Shown one piece after another: positions 5,251 through 11,818 of a DNA stretch of 13,804 bases. The translations under genes were made by a program, and so were the position numbers. The stretch covers positions 1 to 13,804 of the forward strand of contig JBMNOF010000049.1 of the NCBI GenBank assembly GCA_050942925.1. The letters are read 5' to 3'. Source of the DNA: Spyradocola sp050942925. Lineage in GTDB: Bacteria; Bacillota; Clostridia; Christensenellales; UBA1750. The notes under the pieces are model-generated. The model was given only the letters and a program-made list of their open reading frames with translations. It had not been told where the DNA came from and made no database searches. The first letter of the stretch is position 1, and every line of letters starts with the position of its first letter.

Positions 5251-6168
5251 ATGCCCAGGAGCTTTGACGATATCTACCAAATCGCGCCCCCCGCGGCGGT
5301 CCGGCGCTTGACCGCCTTCCGCGAGGCGCATCCCTACCGCACCCACGAGCGGGAGGGGATGCTCTACCGCGTATGGGACCTCGGGCAGCCGGAGGAGGAG
5401 GCGCTCCTCTTCCTGCCCAGCGGCATGGGCGACGGGGAGGTCTACTTCCCCTATCTGCTCGAGATGAGCCGCAGGCGGCGCTGCATCGCGGTGTCGCTGC
5501 CCGCGTGCAAGCACATGGCGGACTTTGCCCGCCAGATCCACGGCATCGTGTCCGAGGACCTGGGGGTCCGGCGCGTGACGGTGATCGGCTCGGCCATCGG
5601 CGGGCTGCTGGCGCAGGTCTACGCCCGCGCCTATCCCAAGGAGACCGCGGGGCTGATCCTTCTTACCACGGGCGCGCCCTGCAAGGAGCTGCCGGACGAG
5701 GACTGCCTGCGCTGGACCAGCCGCCGCAGCCTGGCCCTGCGCTACCGCATCGCGCCCTTTGACGTCATGCGCGGGCAGATGGGCTACCAGACCTTCCACC
5801 AGATGTGCCCGGAGGAGCTGCAGGACAGCATGACCTTCTGGCGCGCCTTCATCTCCGAGACGTACGAGCACAGCGTCTACAAGAGCCAATACATCAACCT
5901 CAACTGCATCGCCCTGCCCGAGATCTACCGCAAGAAGCCCTTTTTCCAGGGCGACATGGCGGGCTGGGACGGGCGCGTGCTGATCCTGGAGTCCGCGGGC
6001 GACCAATACTACGGCGAGCGGGAGCGGGCGCTGCTGCGCGGGCTCTACCCCGGCGCGGTGGTGGAGGACATCGGCCCGAACGGCCAGTTCGCCCTCATGG
6101 CGGACGAGACGCGCCTGATCGCGCGGATGGAGGCCTTCCTGGACGGCAAAGGAGGAGCAAATCCTTGA
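5251..6168 (+). CDS. Alpha/beta-hydrolase-fold protein, predicted catalytically inactive
   Basis: This 305-residue protein has an alpha/beta-hydrolase layout: a strand and oxyanion-type region at LLFLPSG (about 52-58), a nucleophile elbow at VIGSAIGGLLAQ (111-122), a lid-like helical insertion, and a late acid-strand RVLILESAGDQ. At the elbow the expected G-x-Ser-x-G reads G-S-Ala-I-G (Ala115 at the nucleophile position), and the expected late His is Gln279 in NGQF. The Asp of the triad (Asp251) is still present. It therefore looks like a pseudoenzyme, comparable to my recollection of maspardin (SPG21), which shares the LNC segment and lacks the His. No signal peptide is visible. It lies between coaX and ecfA1 with a moderate GAAAGGCGG ribosome site, and its stop overlaps the ecfA1 start, so it is firmly part of the vitamin operon. 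A binding or assembly role is possible but unproven. Confidence 0.82.
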   Translation: MPRSFDDIYQIAPPAAVRRLTAFREAHPYRTHEREGMLYRVWDLGQPEEEALLFLPSGMGDGEVYFPYLLEMSRRRRCIAVSLPACKHMADFARQIHGIVSEDLGVRRVTVIGSAIGGLLAQVYARAYPKETAGLILLTTGAPCKELPDEDCLRWTSRRSLALRYRIAPFDVMRGQMGYQTFHQMCPEELQDSMTFWRAFISETYEHSVYKSQYINLNCIALPEIYRKKPFFQGDMAGWDGRVLILESAGDQYYGERERALLRGLYPGAVVEDIGPNGQFALMADETRLIARMEAFLDGKGGANP

Positions 6169-7037
6169 GTGACATCATCCGCGTGCAGGACGCGTGGTAC
6201 GAATACGAACGGGCGGACGACGAGGGAGAACTCGCCGTCCGCGGGGTGAGCCTGTGCGTCCGCAAGGGCGAATGGCTCTCCATCCTCGGGCGCAACGGCT
6301 CGGGGAAGTCCACCCTCATCAAGCTCCTGAACGGCCTGTTCCTGCCCACGCGCGGCAGCGTGACCGTCGGCAGCTACGACACCCGGGACGAGACGCACAT
6401 CTGGGACGTGCGCCAGCGGGTGGGCATGATCTTTCAGAACCCGGACAACCAGATCGTGGCGACCATCGTCGAGGAGGACGTGGCCTTCGGTCTGGAGAAC
6501 CTGGGCGTGGACCCCAAGGAGATCCGGGAGCGCGTGGACGCGGCCCTTGCGGCCGTGGGCATGCAGGAATTCGCCACCTGCGCGCCGCACATGCTCTCCG
6601 GCGGACAGAAGCAGCGCGTGGCCATCGCCGGGGCCCTGGCCATGGAGCCGGAGGTGCTGCTCATGGACGAGCCCACGGCCATGCTCGATCCCGGCGGACG
6701 GCGCGAGGTCATGGAGACCGTCGAGCGCCTGCACCGGGAGAACGGCCTGACGGTGGTGCTCGTGACGCACTTTATGGAGGAGGCGCTGCGCGGCGACCGC
6801 GTCATCGCCATGCAGGACGGAAAGGCGATCCTGGAGGGCGCGCCGCGGGAGGTCTTTGCCCGGCACGGGCAGGAGCTGCGCGACGCGGGCCTGGAGGTGC
6901 CGGCCATGGCGGACCTGGCGGAGCGCCTGCGCAGGCGCGGCCTGGAGATCCCGGGAATGCCCATGACCGTCCCGGAGATGGCCGAGGCGCTCGCCCTGCT
7001 GCGCAAGGGAAAGGGGGCGGGCGCACATGCCGGTTGA
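6165..7037 (+). CDS. ecfA1: ECF transporter ATPase subunit EcfA1
   Basis: This is one of two ABC-type ATPases that drive vitamin uptake with EcfT and exchangeable S components at the cytoplasmic membrane face. The product is 290 residues. Walker A is GRNGSGKST (42-50), the Q-loop is FQNPDNQ, the signature is LSGGQKQR (144-151), Walker B is LLMDEPT with Glu169, and the H-loop is THFMEEA. A TTG at 6165 is taken as the start: AAAGGAGG lies nine bases before it and its last bases overlap the stop of the preceding gene (TTGA). The open frame runs much further upstream inside the hydrolase gene, but only as a shadow. The gene overlaps ecfA2 by 11 bases. The FQNPDNQ sequence is typical of EcfA1. Confidence 0.95.
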   Translation: MSDIIRVQDAWYEYERADDEGELAVRGVSLCVRKGEWLSILGRNGSGKSTLIKLLNGLFLPTRGSVTVGSYDTRDETHIWDVRQRVGMIFQNPDNQIVATIVEEDVAFGLENLGVDPKEIRERVDAALAAVGMQEFATCAPHMLSGGQKQRVAIAGALAMEPEVLLMDEPTAMLDPGGRREVMETVERLHRENGLTVVLVTHFMEEALRGDRVIAMQDGKAILEGAPREVFARHGQELRDAGLEVPAMADLAERLRRRGLEIPGMPMTVPEMAEALALLRKGKGAGAHAG

Positions 7038-7890
7038 GGTCGTAAATCTCACCCACACCTATAATCCGGACAGTCCCTTCTCCGCCGCCGCGCTCAAGGG
7101 CGTGAGCTTCACCATCGACGACGGCGAATTCCTCGGCATCATCGGCCACACGGGCAGCGGAAAGTCCACCCTCATCCAGCACCTGAACGGGCTCATCCGC
7201 CCGACGAGCGGCACCGTCGTCGTCGACGGCATGGACATCTCCAGCAAGAGCACGGACCTGCGCCGGGTTCGCCGCCGCGTGGGCCTGGTCTTTCAGTACC
7301 CGGAGTACCAGCTCTTTGAGGAAACGGTGCAGAAGGACATCGCCTTCGGCCCGCACAACCTGGGCCTGGACGGCGACGAGGTGGAGCGGCGCGTGGAGGA
7401 GGCCTGTCGGCTCGTGGGCCTGCCCTACGAGGCCGTGCGCGACAAGTCGCCCTTTGAGCTCTCCGGCGGGCAGAAGCGGCGCGTGGCCATCGCCGGGGTG
7501 CTGGCGATGGAGCCCAAGGTCCTGATCCTGGACGAGCCCACGGCCGGGCTGGACCCCGCGGGGCGCGACGCGATCCTCTCGCGCATCGAGGAGTGGCACG
7601 CCGCGGGGACGACCATCGTCATGGTCTCCCACTCCATGGAGGACGTGGCGCGCCTTGCGGACCGCATCCTCGTTCTGGACCACGGAAATCTGGCCATGAC
7701 GGGCACGCCGCGGGAGGTCTTTGCCGACGCGGAGCGCCTGACGCAGATGGGCCTGGACGTTCCGGCGGTGACGCGCCTTGCGATGGAGCTCAACGCGCGG
7801 GGCATCGGCGTGCCGCGCGATCTCTACACCGTCGAGGAGATGGAGGAGGCGCTGTGGCGCGCCTTCGGAAAGGGGGAGGCGGAATGCTGA
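7027..7890 (+). CDS. ecfA2: ECF transporter ATPase subunit EcfA2
   Basis: This is the second ATPase of the ECF module, forming a heterodimer with EcfA1. The product is 287 residues with Walker A GHTGSGKST (40-48), Q-loop FQYPEYQLFEETV, signature LSGGQKRR (145-152), Walker B ILDEPTAGLDP with Asp169-Glu170, and an H-loop SHSMEDV. The FQYPEYQLFE sequence is characteristic of EcfA2 as opposed to EcfA1. It starts at an ATG inside the 3' end of ecfA1, and its stop lies inside the start of ecfT, so translation of the three genes is coupled. All ATPase motifs are intact. Confidence 0.95.
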   Translation: MPVEVVNLTHTYNPDSPFSAAALKGVSFTIDDGEFLGIIGHTGSGKSTLIQHLNGLIRPTSGTVVVDGMDISSKSTDLRRVRRRVGLVFQYPEYQLFEETVQKDIAFGPHNLGLDGDEVERRVEEACRLVGLPYEAVRDKSPFELSGGQKRRVAIAGVLAMEPKVLILDEPTAGLDPAGRDAILSRIEEWHAAGTTIVMVSHSMEDVARLADRILVLDHGNLAMTGTPREVFADAERLTQMGLDVPAVTRLAMELNARGIGVPRDLYTVEEMEEALWRAFGKGEAEC

Positions 7891-8684
7891 AGGACATCAC
7901 GCTCGGGCAATACTACCCGGGGGATTCCGTCGTGCACCGGCTGGACCCCCGCGTCAAGCTCATCCTGATGATCGTGTACATCGTGATGGTGTTCCTGGTC
8001 CAGGGCTTTTTGGGGTATGTGTGCCTGGCGGCGTTCTTGGCCGTGTCGACCGTGCTCTCGCGCGTGCGGATCAAGTTCCTGCTCCGGTCCATCCGGCCGG
8101 TGCTCTTCATCGTGGTGTTCACGTTCGTCTTGAACATCCTCTTCACCCGGGGCGAGAACCCCATTTTCGAGTGGGGCTTCCTGCACATCTACTGGGAGGG
8201 CGTGCGCTTTGCGGTGTTCATGAGCCTGCGGCTCGTGTTCCTGCTGGCGGGGACCTCGCTGTTGACGCTCACGACCTCGCCCATGGCCCTGACCGACGCG
8301 CTGGAGCGGCTGCTCAAGCCCCTCAACGCGCTGCACTTCCCCGTGCACGAGATGGCCATGATGATGACGATCGCCCTGCGCTTCATCCCGACGCTCCTGG
8401 AGGAGACGGACAAGATCATGAAGGCGCAGACCGCGCGCGGCGCGGACTTTGACACGGGCAACCTGCTCCAGCGCGCAAAGGCCATGGTGCCGCTGCTGGT
8501 GCCGCTGTTCGTGGGCGCGTTCCGCCGCGCGGACGAGCTGGCCATGGCCATGGAGGCCCGCTGCTACCACGGCGGGCGGCACCGCACCCGCATGAAGGTG
8601 CTGCACGTGGGCCGCGCGGACGGCAAGGCCTGCGCGCTGACCGCGGCGACGCTGGTGCTGATCCTGCTGGAGCGGCTGCTGTGA
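7884..8684 (+). CDS. ecfT: ECF transporter transmembrane subunit EcfT
   Basis: EcfT is the membrane scaffold that couples the EcfA1/EcfA2 ATPases to S components. The 266-residue protein begins LGQYYPGDSVVHRLDPRVKL, the usual EcfT opening, and has hydrophobic segments at about residues 25-70, 75-95 and 115-140, then a cytoplasmic coupling region. The two coupling-helix motifs are ARG (184-186) and ARC (225-227, in AMEARCYHGG); the Cys variant is, as I recall, common in Clostridia. The ATG at 7884 overlaps the ecfA2 stop (ATGCTGA) and follows AAGGGGGAGG. A final hydrophobic segment lies at the C-terminus. The stop overlaps the truA start. Confidence 0.95.
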   Translation: MLKDITLGQYYPGDSVVHRLDPRVKLILMIVYIVMVFLVQGFLGYVCLAAFLAVSTVLSRVRIKFLLRSIRPVLFIVVFTFVLNILFTRGENPIFEWGFLHIYWEGVRFAVFMSLRLVFLLAGTSLLTLTTSPMALTDALERLLKPLNALHFPVHEMAMMMTIALRFIPTLLEETDKIMKAQTARGADFDTGNLLQRAKAMVPLLVPLFVGAFRRADELAMAMEARCYHGGRHRTRMKVLHVGRADGKACALTAATLVLILLERLL

Positions 8685-9574
8685 GCCGGCGCATACTGCT
8701 GCGGGTGGCCTATGACGGCACCGCCTACGCCGGCTGGCAGGCGCAGGACAACGCCCTGGCCGTGCAGCAGGTCCTGGAGGGCGCGCTTTGCCGGATCACC
8801 GGCGAGGCGATCCGCGTGACCGGCGCCTCCCGCACGGACGCGGGCGTCCACGCGCTCTCCCAGGCCGTGCACTTTGACACGGACGGCCGCATCCCCGCGG
8901 AAAAGTTTGCCCTGGCGCTCAACACGCGTCTGCCCGGGGACGTGCGCGTCACGGCCTCGCGCGAGGTGCCGCCGGGGTTCCACGCGCGGTTTTCCGCGTG
9001 CGGAAAGGTCTACGCCTACGTGTTTTCTAACGCGCCGGCCGCTTCGGCGCTCTACAGCCGGTTCAGCGCGCACTGCCCCGTGCCGCTGGACGAGGCGGCC
9101 ATGGACCGCGCCGCCGCGACGCTCGTGGGCCGGCACGACTTCACCGCCTTCCAGGCGGCGGGCGGCACGGCCAAGAGCTTTGTGCGGGAGATGCGCGCGG
9201 CTCGCGTGACCCGGCGCGGCAGCCTCGTGTGCTTTTTGATCTACGGCACGGGCTTCCTCTACAACATGGTGCGCATCTGCGCGGGAACGCTGGCGCTCGT
9301 GGGGCAGGGAAAGCTCGGGGAGGACGCCTTCCTGCGCGCGATGGACAGCGGCAGCCGCCTGGACTTGGGCTATACCGCCCCGGCAAAGGGCCTGACGCTC
9401 GTGCGCGTGCTCTACCCCGGGCAGGAGGCCCAGGGCGAGGCGCTGGCCGCCGCGGGCGCGCTCTTCGGCGGCGCGGACGCGGCCGAGGCGATGGGCGATG
9501 GCCCCGAACTTTTGCCGCCAAAACCCCTCGATTTAACGGAAAAACTGCTTGACGGGGAGCCGCCTTTGCGGTAA
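8681..9574 (+). CDS. truA: tRNA pseudouridine(38-40) synthase TruA, with C-terminal extension
   Basis: TruA converts uridines 38-40 of the tRNA anticodon arm to pseudouridine. The start is a GTG overlapping the ecfT stop (GTGA, 8681-8684). Family motifs are LLRVAYDGTAYAGWQ (6-20), SRTDAGVHA with catalytic Asp53, FHARFSA, HDFTAFQ and FLYNMVRI. The catalytic domain ends near residue 248 at RVLYPGQE, close to the family's usual length. About 50 further residues, rich in Ala/Gly and then Pro/Leu, have no counterpart I recognise. The 3' end of the gene overlaps the rplM promoter: the TAA stop is part of the -10 box. The order ecfT-truA-rplM-rpsI is classic for Firmicutes. Confidence 0.95.
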   Translation: MSRRILLRVAYDGTAYAGWQAQDNALAVQQVLEGALCRITGEAIRVTGASRTDAGVHALSQAVHFDTDGRIPAEKFALALNTRLPGDVRVTASREVPPGFHARFSACGKVYAYVFSNAPAASALYSRFSAHCPVPLDEAAMDRAAATLVGRHDFTAFQAAGGTAKSFVREMRAARVTRRGSLVCFLIYGTGFLYNMVRICAGTLALVGQGKLGEDAFLRAMDSGSRLDLGYTAPAKGLTLVRVLYPGQEAQGEALAAAGALFGGADAAEAMGDGPELLPPKPLDLTEKLLDGEPPLR

Positions 9575-9577
9575 AAT
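9549..9577 (+). promoter_or_regulatory. Sigma-A promoter of rplM-rpsI inside the end of truA
   Basis: A TTGACG -35 box (9549-9554) and a TAAAAT -10 box (9572-9577) are exactly 17 bases apart. The -35 box is within truA codons and the -10 box contains the truA stop. This gives the ribosomal protein genes their own start, in addition to possible read-through from the ecf operon. Confidence 0.8.
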
Positions 9578-9586
9578 TATGGTTGC

Positions 9587-9624
9587 GTTGAACTGTGACC
9601 ATTAGCCCCGGTTACCAGAACGAC
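9587..9624 (+). promoter_or_regulatory. Candidate L13 (rplM) autoregulatory leader hairpin
   Basis: In the ~100-base leader of rplM, GTTG (9587-9590) pairs with CGAC (9621-9624), a symmetric AA/AA internal loop follows, CTG (9593-9595) pairs with CAG (9616-9618), and TGACC (9596-9600) pairs with GGTTA (9610-9614). The loop is ATTAGCCCC and one C is bulged. Firmicutes rplM genes are known to carry an L13 leader RNA through which L13 represses its own operon. The location and compact hairpin fit, but I cannot match the family consensus by eye. Confidence 0.45.
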
Positions 9625-9685
9625 ATGCCAGCGGCGCCTGACCAACGCGCGCGGGCGAATAACTTCAAATTTGGAGGGAATCCCT

Positions 9686-10120
9686 GTGAAAACGTATATG
9701 GCTAAGGCCGAAACCGTACAGAGAAAGTGGTACGTCGTGGACGCCGAGGGCATGGTGCTGGGCCGCCTGGCCTCTCAGGTTGCCGCCATTCTTCGCGGCA
9801 AGAACAAGCCCACCTTCACCCCGCATGTCGACACCGGCGACCATGTGATCGTTCTCAACGCGGACAAGGTCGTCCTCACCGGCGACAAGCTCAACCAGAA
9901 GTTCTACCGCCGTCACTCCGGCTATCCCGGAGGACTGAAGGAGACCTCTTACAAGGACCTCATGGCCAAGAAGGCGGATCTCGCCGTCATCGAGGCCGTC
10001 CGCGGCATGCTCCCCAAGAACGCCCTGGGCCGCCAGATGATCAAGAAGCTGCGCGTCTACAAGGGTGCGGAGCACGACCACGCCGCCCAGAAGCCCGAAG
10101 TTCTCGAGCTGGTCAAGTAA
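9686..10120 (+). CDS. rplM: Large ribosomal subunit protein L13 (uL13)
   Basis: This is an early-assembly protein of the 50S ribosomal subunit. The product is 144 residues, the normal bacterial L13 length, and starts KTYMAKAETVQRKWYVVDAEG as in Firmicutes L13. GRLAS, the PHVDTGDHVIVLNADKV segment and the family signature near VRGMLPKNALGRQM are present. A GTG at 9686 is chosen because GGAGGG lies eight bases upstream and the homologous proteins start at this MKTY. An in-frame ATG at 9698 is a less likely alternative. The gene is followed 18 bases later by rpsI in the same operon. Confidence 0.96.
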   Translation: MKTYMAKAETVQRKWYVVDAEGMVLGRLASQVAAILRGKNKPTFTPHVDTGDHVIVLNADKVVLTGDKLNQKFYRRHSGYPGGLKETSYKDLMAKKADLAVIEAVRGMLPKNALGRQMIKKLRVYKGAEHDHAAQKPEVLELVK

Positions 10121-10138
10121 GAGGGAAGGAGAATTACA

Positions 10139-10531
10139 ATGGCAGCATTAGCATATCAGGCCGTCGGCCGCCGCAAGAAGTCCATCGCCCGCGTGCGCCT
10201 CGTGCCCGGCGAAGGCAAGATCCTCATCAACAATCGCGACATTGAGAACTACTTTGGTCTCGAGACGCTCAAGATGACCGTCCGTCAGCCCCTGGTTCTG
10301 ACCGACACCGGCGCGCGCTTTGACGTGCTGGTCAACGTCTACGGCGGCGGCACCACCGGCCAGGCCGGCGCCATCCGCCACGGCATCGCCCGCGCCCTGT
10401 GCAAGGCCGACGCCGAGCTCCGGCCCTCCCTCAAGAAGGCCGGCTTCCTCACCCGCGATCCGCGCATGAAGGAGCGCAAGAAGTACGGTCTGAAGGCCGC
10501 TCGTCGCGCGCCCCAGTTCTCCAAGCGTTAA
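10139..10531 (+). CDS. rpsI: Small ribosomal subunit protein S9 (uS9)
   Basis: S9 is a 30S head protein whose C-terminal tail reaches the P-site tRNA. The product is 130 residues, the standard length. It shows AVGRRKKSIARVRLVPG near the N-terminus, the central GGGTTGQAGAIRHGIARAL segment, and the conserved C-terminal end KKYGLKAARRAPQFSKR with the terminal Lys-Arg that contacts tRNA. The ATG follows GGAAGGAG. It ends the ribosomal operon and is followed by a strong terminator. Confidence 0.97.
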   Translation: MAALAYQAVGRRKKSIARVRLVPGEGKILINNRDIENYFGLETLKMTVRQPLVLTDTGARFDVLVNVYGGGTTGQAGAIRHGIARALCKADAELRPSLKKAGFLTRDPRMKERKKYGLKAARRAPQFSKR

Positions 10532-10547
10532 TTTCGCTTCGAAGTGC

Positions 10548-10583
10548 AAAACCCCTGGAACGGCATGGTTCCGGGGGTTTTTT
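10548..10583 (+). terminator. Intrinsic terminator after rpsI
   Basis: An 11-base stem, 10551-10561 with 10568-10578 (one G-T pair), closes a six-base loop GGCATG and is followed by a T run to 10583. It ends the rplM-rpsI operon. Confidence 0.92.
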
Positions 10584-10607
10584 CGTTTCAAGGAGGAGGG
10601 GCGCCCG

Positions 10608-11111
10608 GGAGCGGGGTTCACGAGACCTTCTCCCGGGCCGCCTCCGCGTCCAGGGGGTTGCGGAACGGTTCGCCGGGGAACGCCCGGTTTTCCTTGGCGG
10701 TGCGGGCGGCGTGGAGGCGGTGCGGCGCATCCGGGAGAGGGACGAACGCATCCCCATCGCCTTCACCACCACCAGCACCGAGCACGCGCTGGAGGGATAC
10801 CGCCTGTCCGTCCTGAAACACCTGGAAAAGCCCGTGCGGCAGAAGGAGCTGGACGATCTTTTGCGCCTGGTGCAGCGGCAAAGGGACAGCGCGCCCGGGC
10901 TGCCCATCCGGCAGGAGGGCGGGGAACGGCGGGTGAACCTGTCCGACCTCCTCTGCCTGGAACAGCGGGCGCACCATGTGCTCCTCGCGACGCGGGACGG
11001 GAGCGTCCTGCAGGTCTACGGAAAGCTGTCGGCCCTCCTGCCCCAGTTGGAGACCCGTCCTAGCAGGCCTATGAGGACGCGCTGTTTGCGCGCGCAAGGG
11101 GGAAGGGGTAG
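10608..11111 (+). pseudogene. Decayed LytTR-type response regulator
   Basis: A remnant of a receiver-plus-LytTR transcriptional regulator is readable but broken. From about 10698 one frame reads VFLGGAGGVEAVRRIRERD, then IPIAFTTTSTEHALEGYRLSVLKHLEKPV, the C-terminal half of a receiver domain. It continues into a LytTR domain start: VNLSDLLCLEQRAHHVLL, then TRDGSVLQVYGKLSALLPQLE. The N-terminal half, including the phosphorylated Asp region, is missing or shifted to another frame (a possible piece, HETFSRAASASRGLRNG, at about 10617-10670). The LytTR recognition part is missing: after 11051 the frame changes, and a plausible tail, QAYEDALFARARGKG, ends at the TAG of 11109-11111. No start codon with a ribosome site is seen. 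The neighbouring kinase remnant supports the identification as half of a two-component pair. Confidence 0.7.
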
Positions 11112-11729
11112 TGGGAAGCGCTCTTGTATCTCTTCTGCACGACACTGCCCAGCCACATCCTCCCGTTTGCGCTGTTTTGGGACTTTTCCTGGCGGTCGCG
11201 GAGGGCGGCGCTGGTGGCCTGCAATGTGCTGTGCAAGATGGCGGCAGCCGCGCACTTCCTTGCAAACGGCATGAACTTCCGGAATCTGGAGAACCTGAGA
11301 AAACAGGTGGAGCGGGAACAGCGGCTCAAGTTTGAACAGAACCTGCAGGACAGGTAGATCGAGGAACTTGCCTTTTCCGCCCGGATGACCGTCCCGAGCC
11401 AAAATCCCCGCATGCCGGACAGCGCGCTGTGCGTGCTCTTTGCCAACCTGCTGGAAAACGCGGTGGAGGCATGCGGGCGCATGGACGGGGGCGCGCGGTT
11501 CATCCGGCTCCACAGCGCGCTGGAATACGGCGTCCTGACCATTGCGATGGACAACAGCTTTGACGGGAAGGCCGCCGTGCGGGACGGGATCTTTTTCTCC
11601 AGCAAGCGGGTGGACGCGCCCGGGATCGGGCTGAACTCCATCCGCGCGGTCGCCAGGGCCTACCAGGGCGACGCGCGGTTTGCGGCGGAGGGCACCCTCT
11701 TCCAATCCTCGGTCTATGTGAAGCTGTGA
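11112..11729 (+). pseudogene. Decayed GHKL sensor histidine kinase (partner of the LytTR regulator)
   Basis: One frame, interrupted by a TAG at 11355-11357, encodes pieces of a membrane sensor kinase. It starts with two hydrophobic segments (WEALLYLFCTTLPSHILPF and ALVACNVLCKMAAAAHF), then a short coiled-coil-like LRKQVEREQRLKFEQNLQD. After the stop it reads IEELAFSARMTVPSQN, the ATP-binding N box LFANLLENAVEAC, and the G box GIGLNSIRAVARAYQG with a normal end SSVYVKL. The remaining transmembrane helices and the phosphoacceptor His region between the coiled coil and the N box are missing, so no working kinase can be made. The stop could derive from a CAG codon. An ATG at 11385 could give a 114-residue ATPase-domain fragment, but no good ribosome site is visible. 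The GHKL type is clear. Confidence 0.78.
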
Positions 11730-11755
11730 GAGACGCGAACCGTTCGGCCCGAATC

Positions 11756-11792
11756 AAACAGCCCCGGAATCCATGGGATTCCGGGGCTGTTT
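11756..11792. terminator. Bidirectional intrinsic terminator
   Basis: A perfect 17-base stem (11756-11772 with 11776-11792) has a three-base ATG loop. Both outer ends are A/T (AAACA on the left, TGTTT on the right), so it can end transcription in both directions. It separates the plus-strand kinase remnant from the convergent minus-strand xylosidase gene. Confidence 0.85.
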
Positions 11793-11818
11793 ACGTCTAT
11801 GGGCGGGGGAGAACGGGA

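Noticed and set aside
4618..6006. A 462-codon minus-strand open frame over coaX and the hydrolase gene
   Set aside because: It has no family resemblance and lies opposite two well-supported genes; it is a codon-bias shadow.
9671..9688. Earlier start of rplM at 9671
   Set aside because: That start overlaps the ribosome site GGAGGG, and family proteins begin at the residues encoded from 9686.
11111..11335. Small plus-strand gene starting at the GTG of 11111
   Set aside because: Its translation has no pattern, while the other frame from 11112 carries the hydrophobic segments and coiled coil of the kinase remnant.
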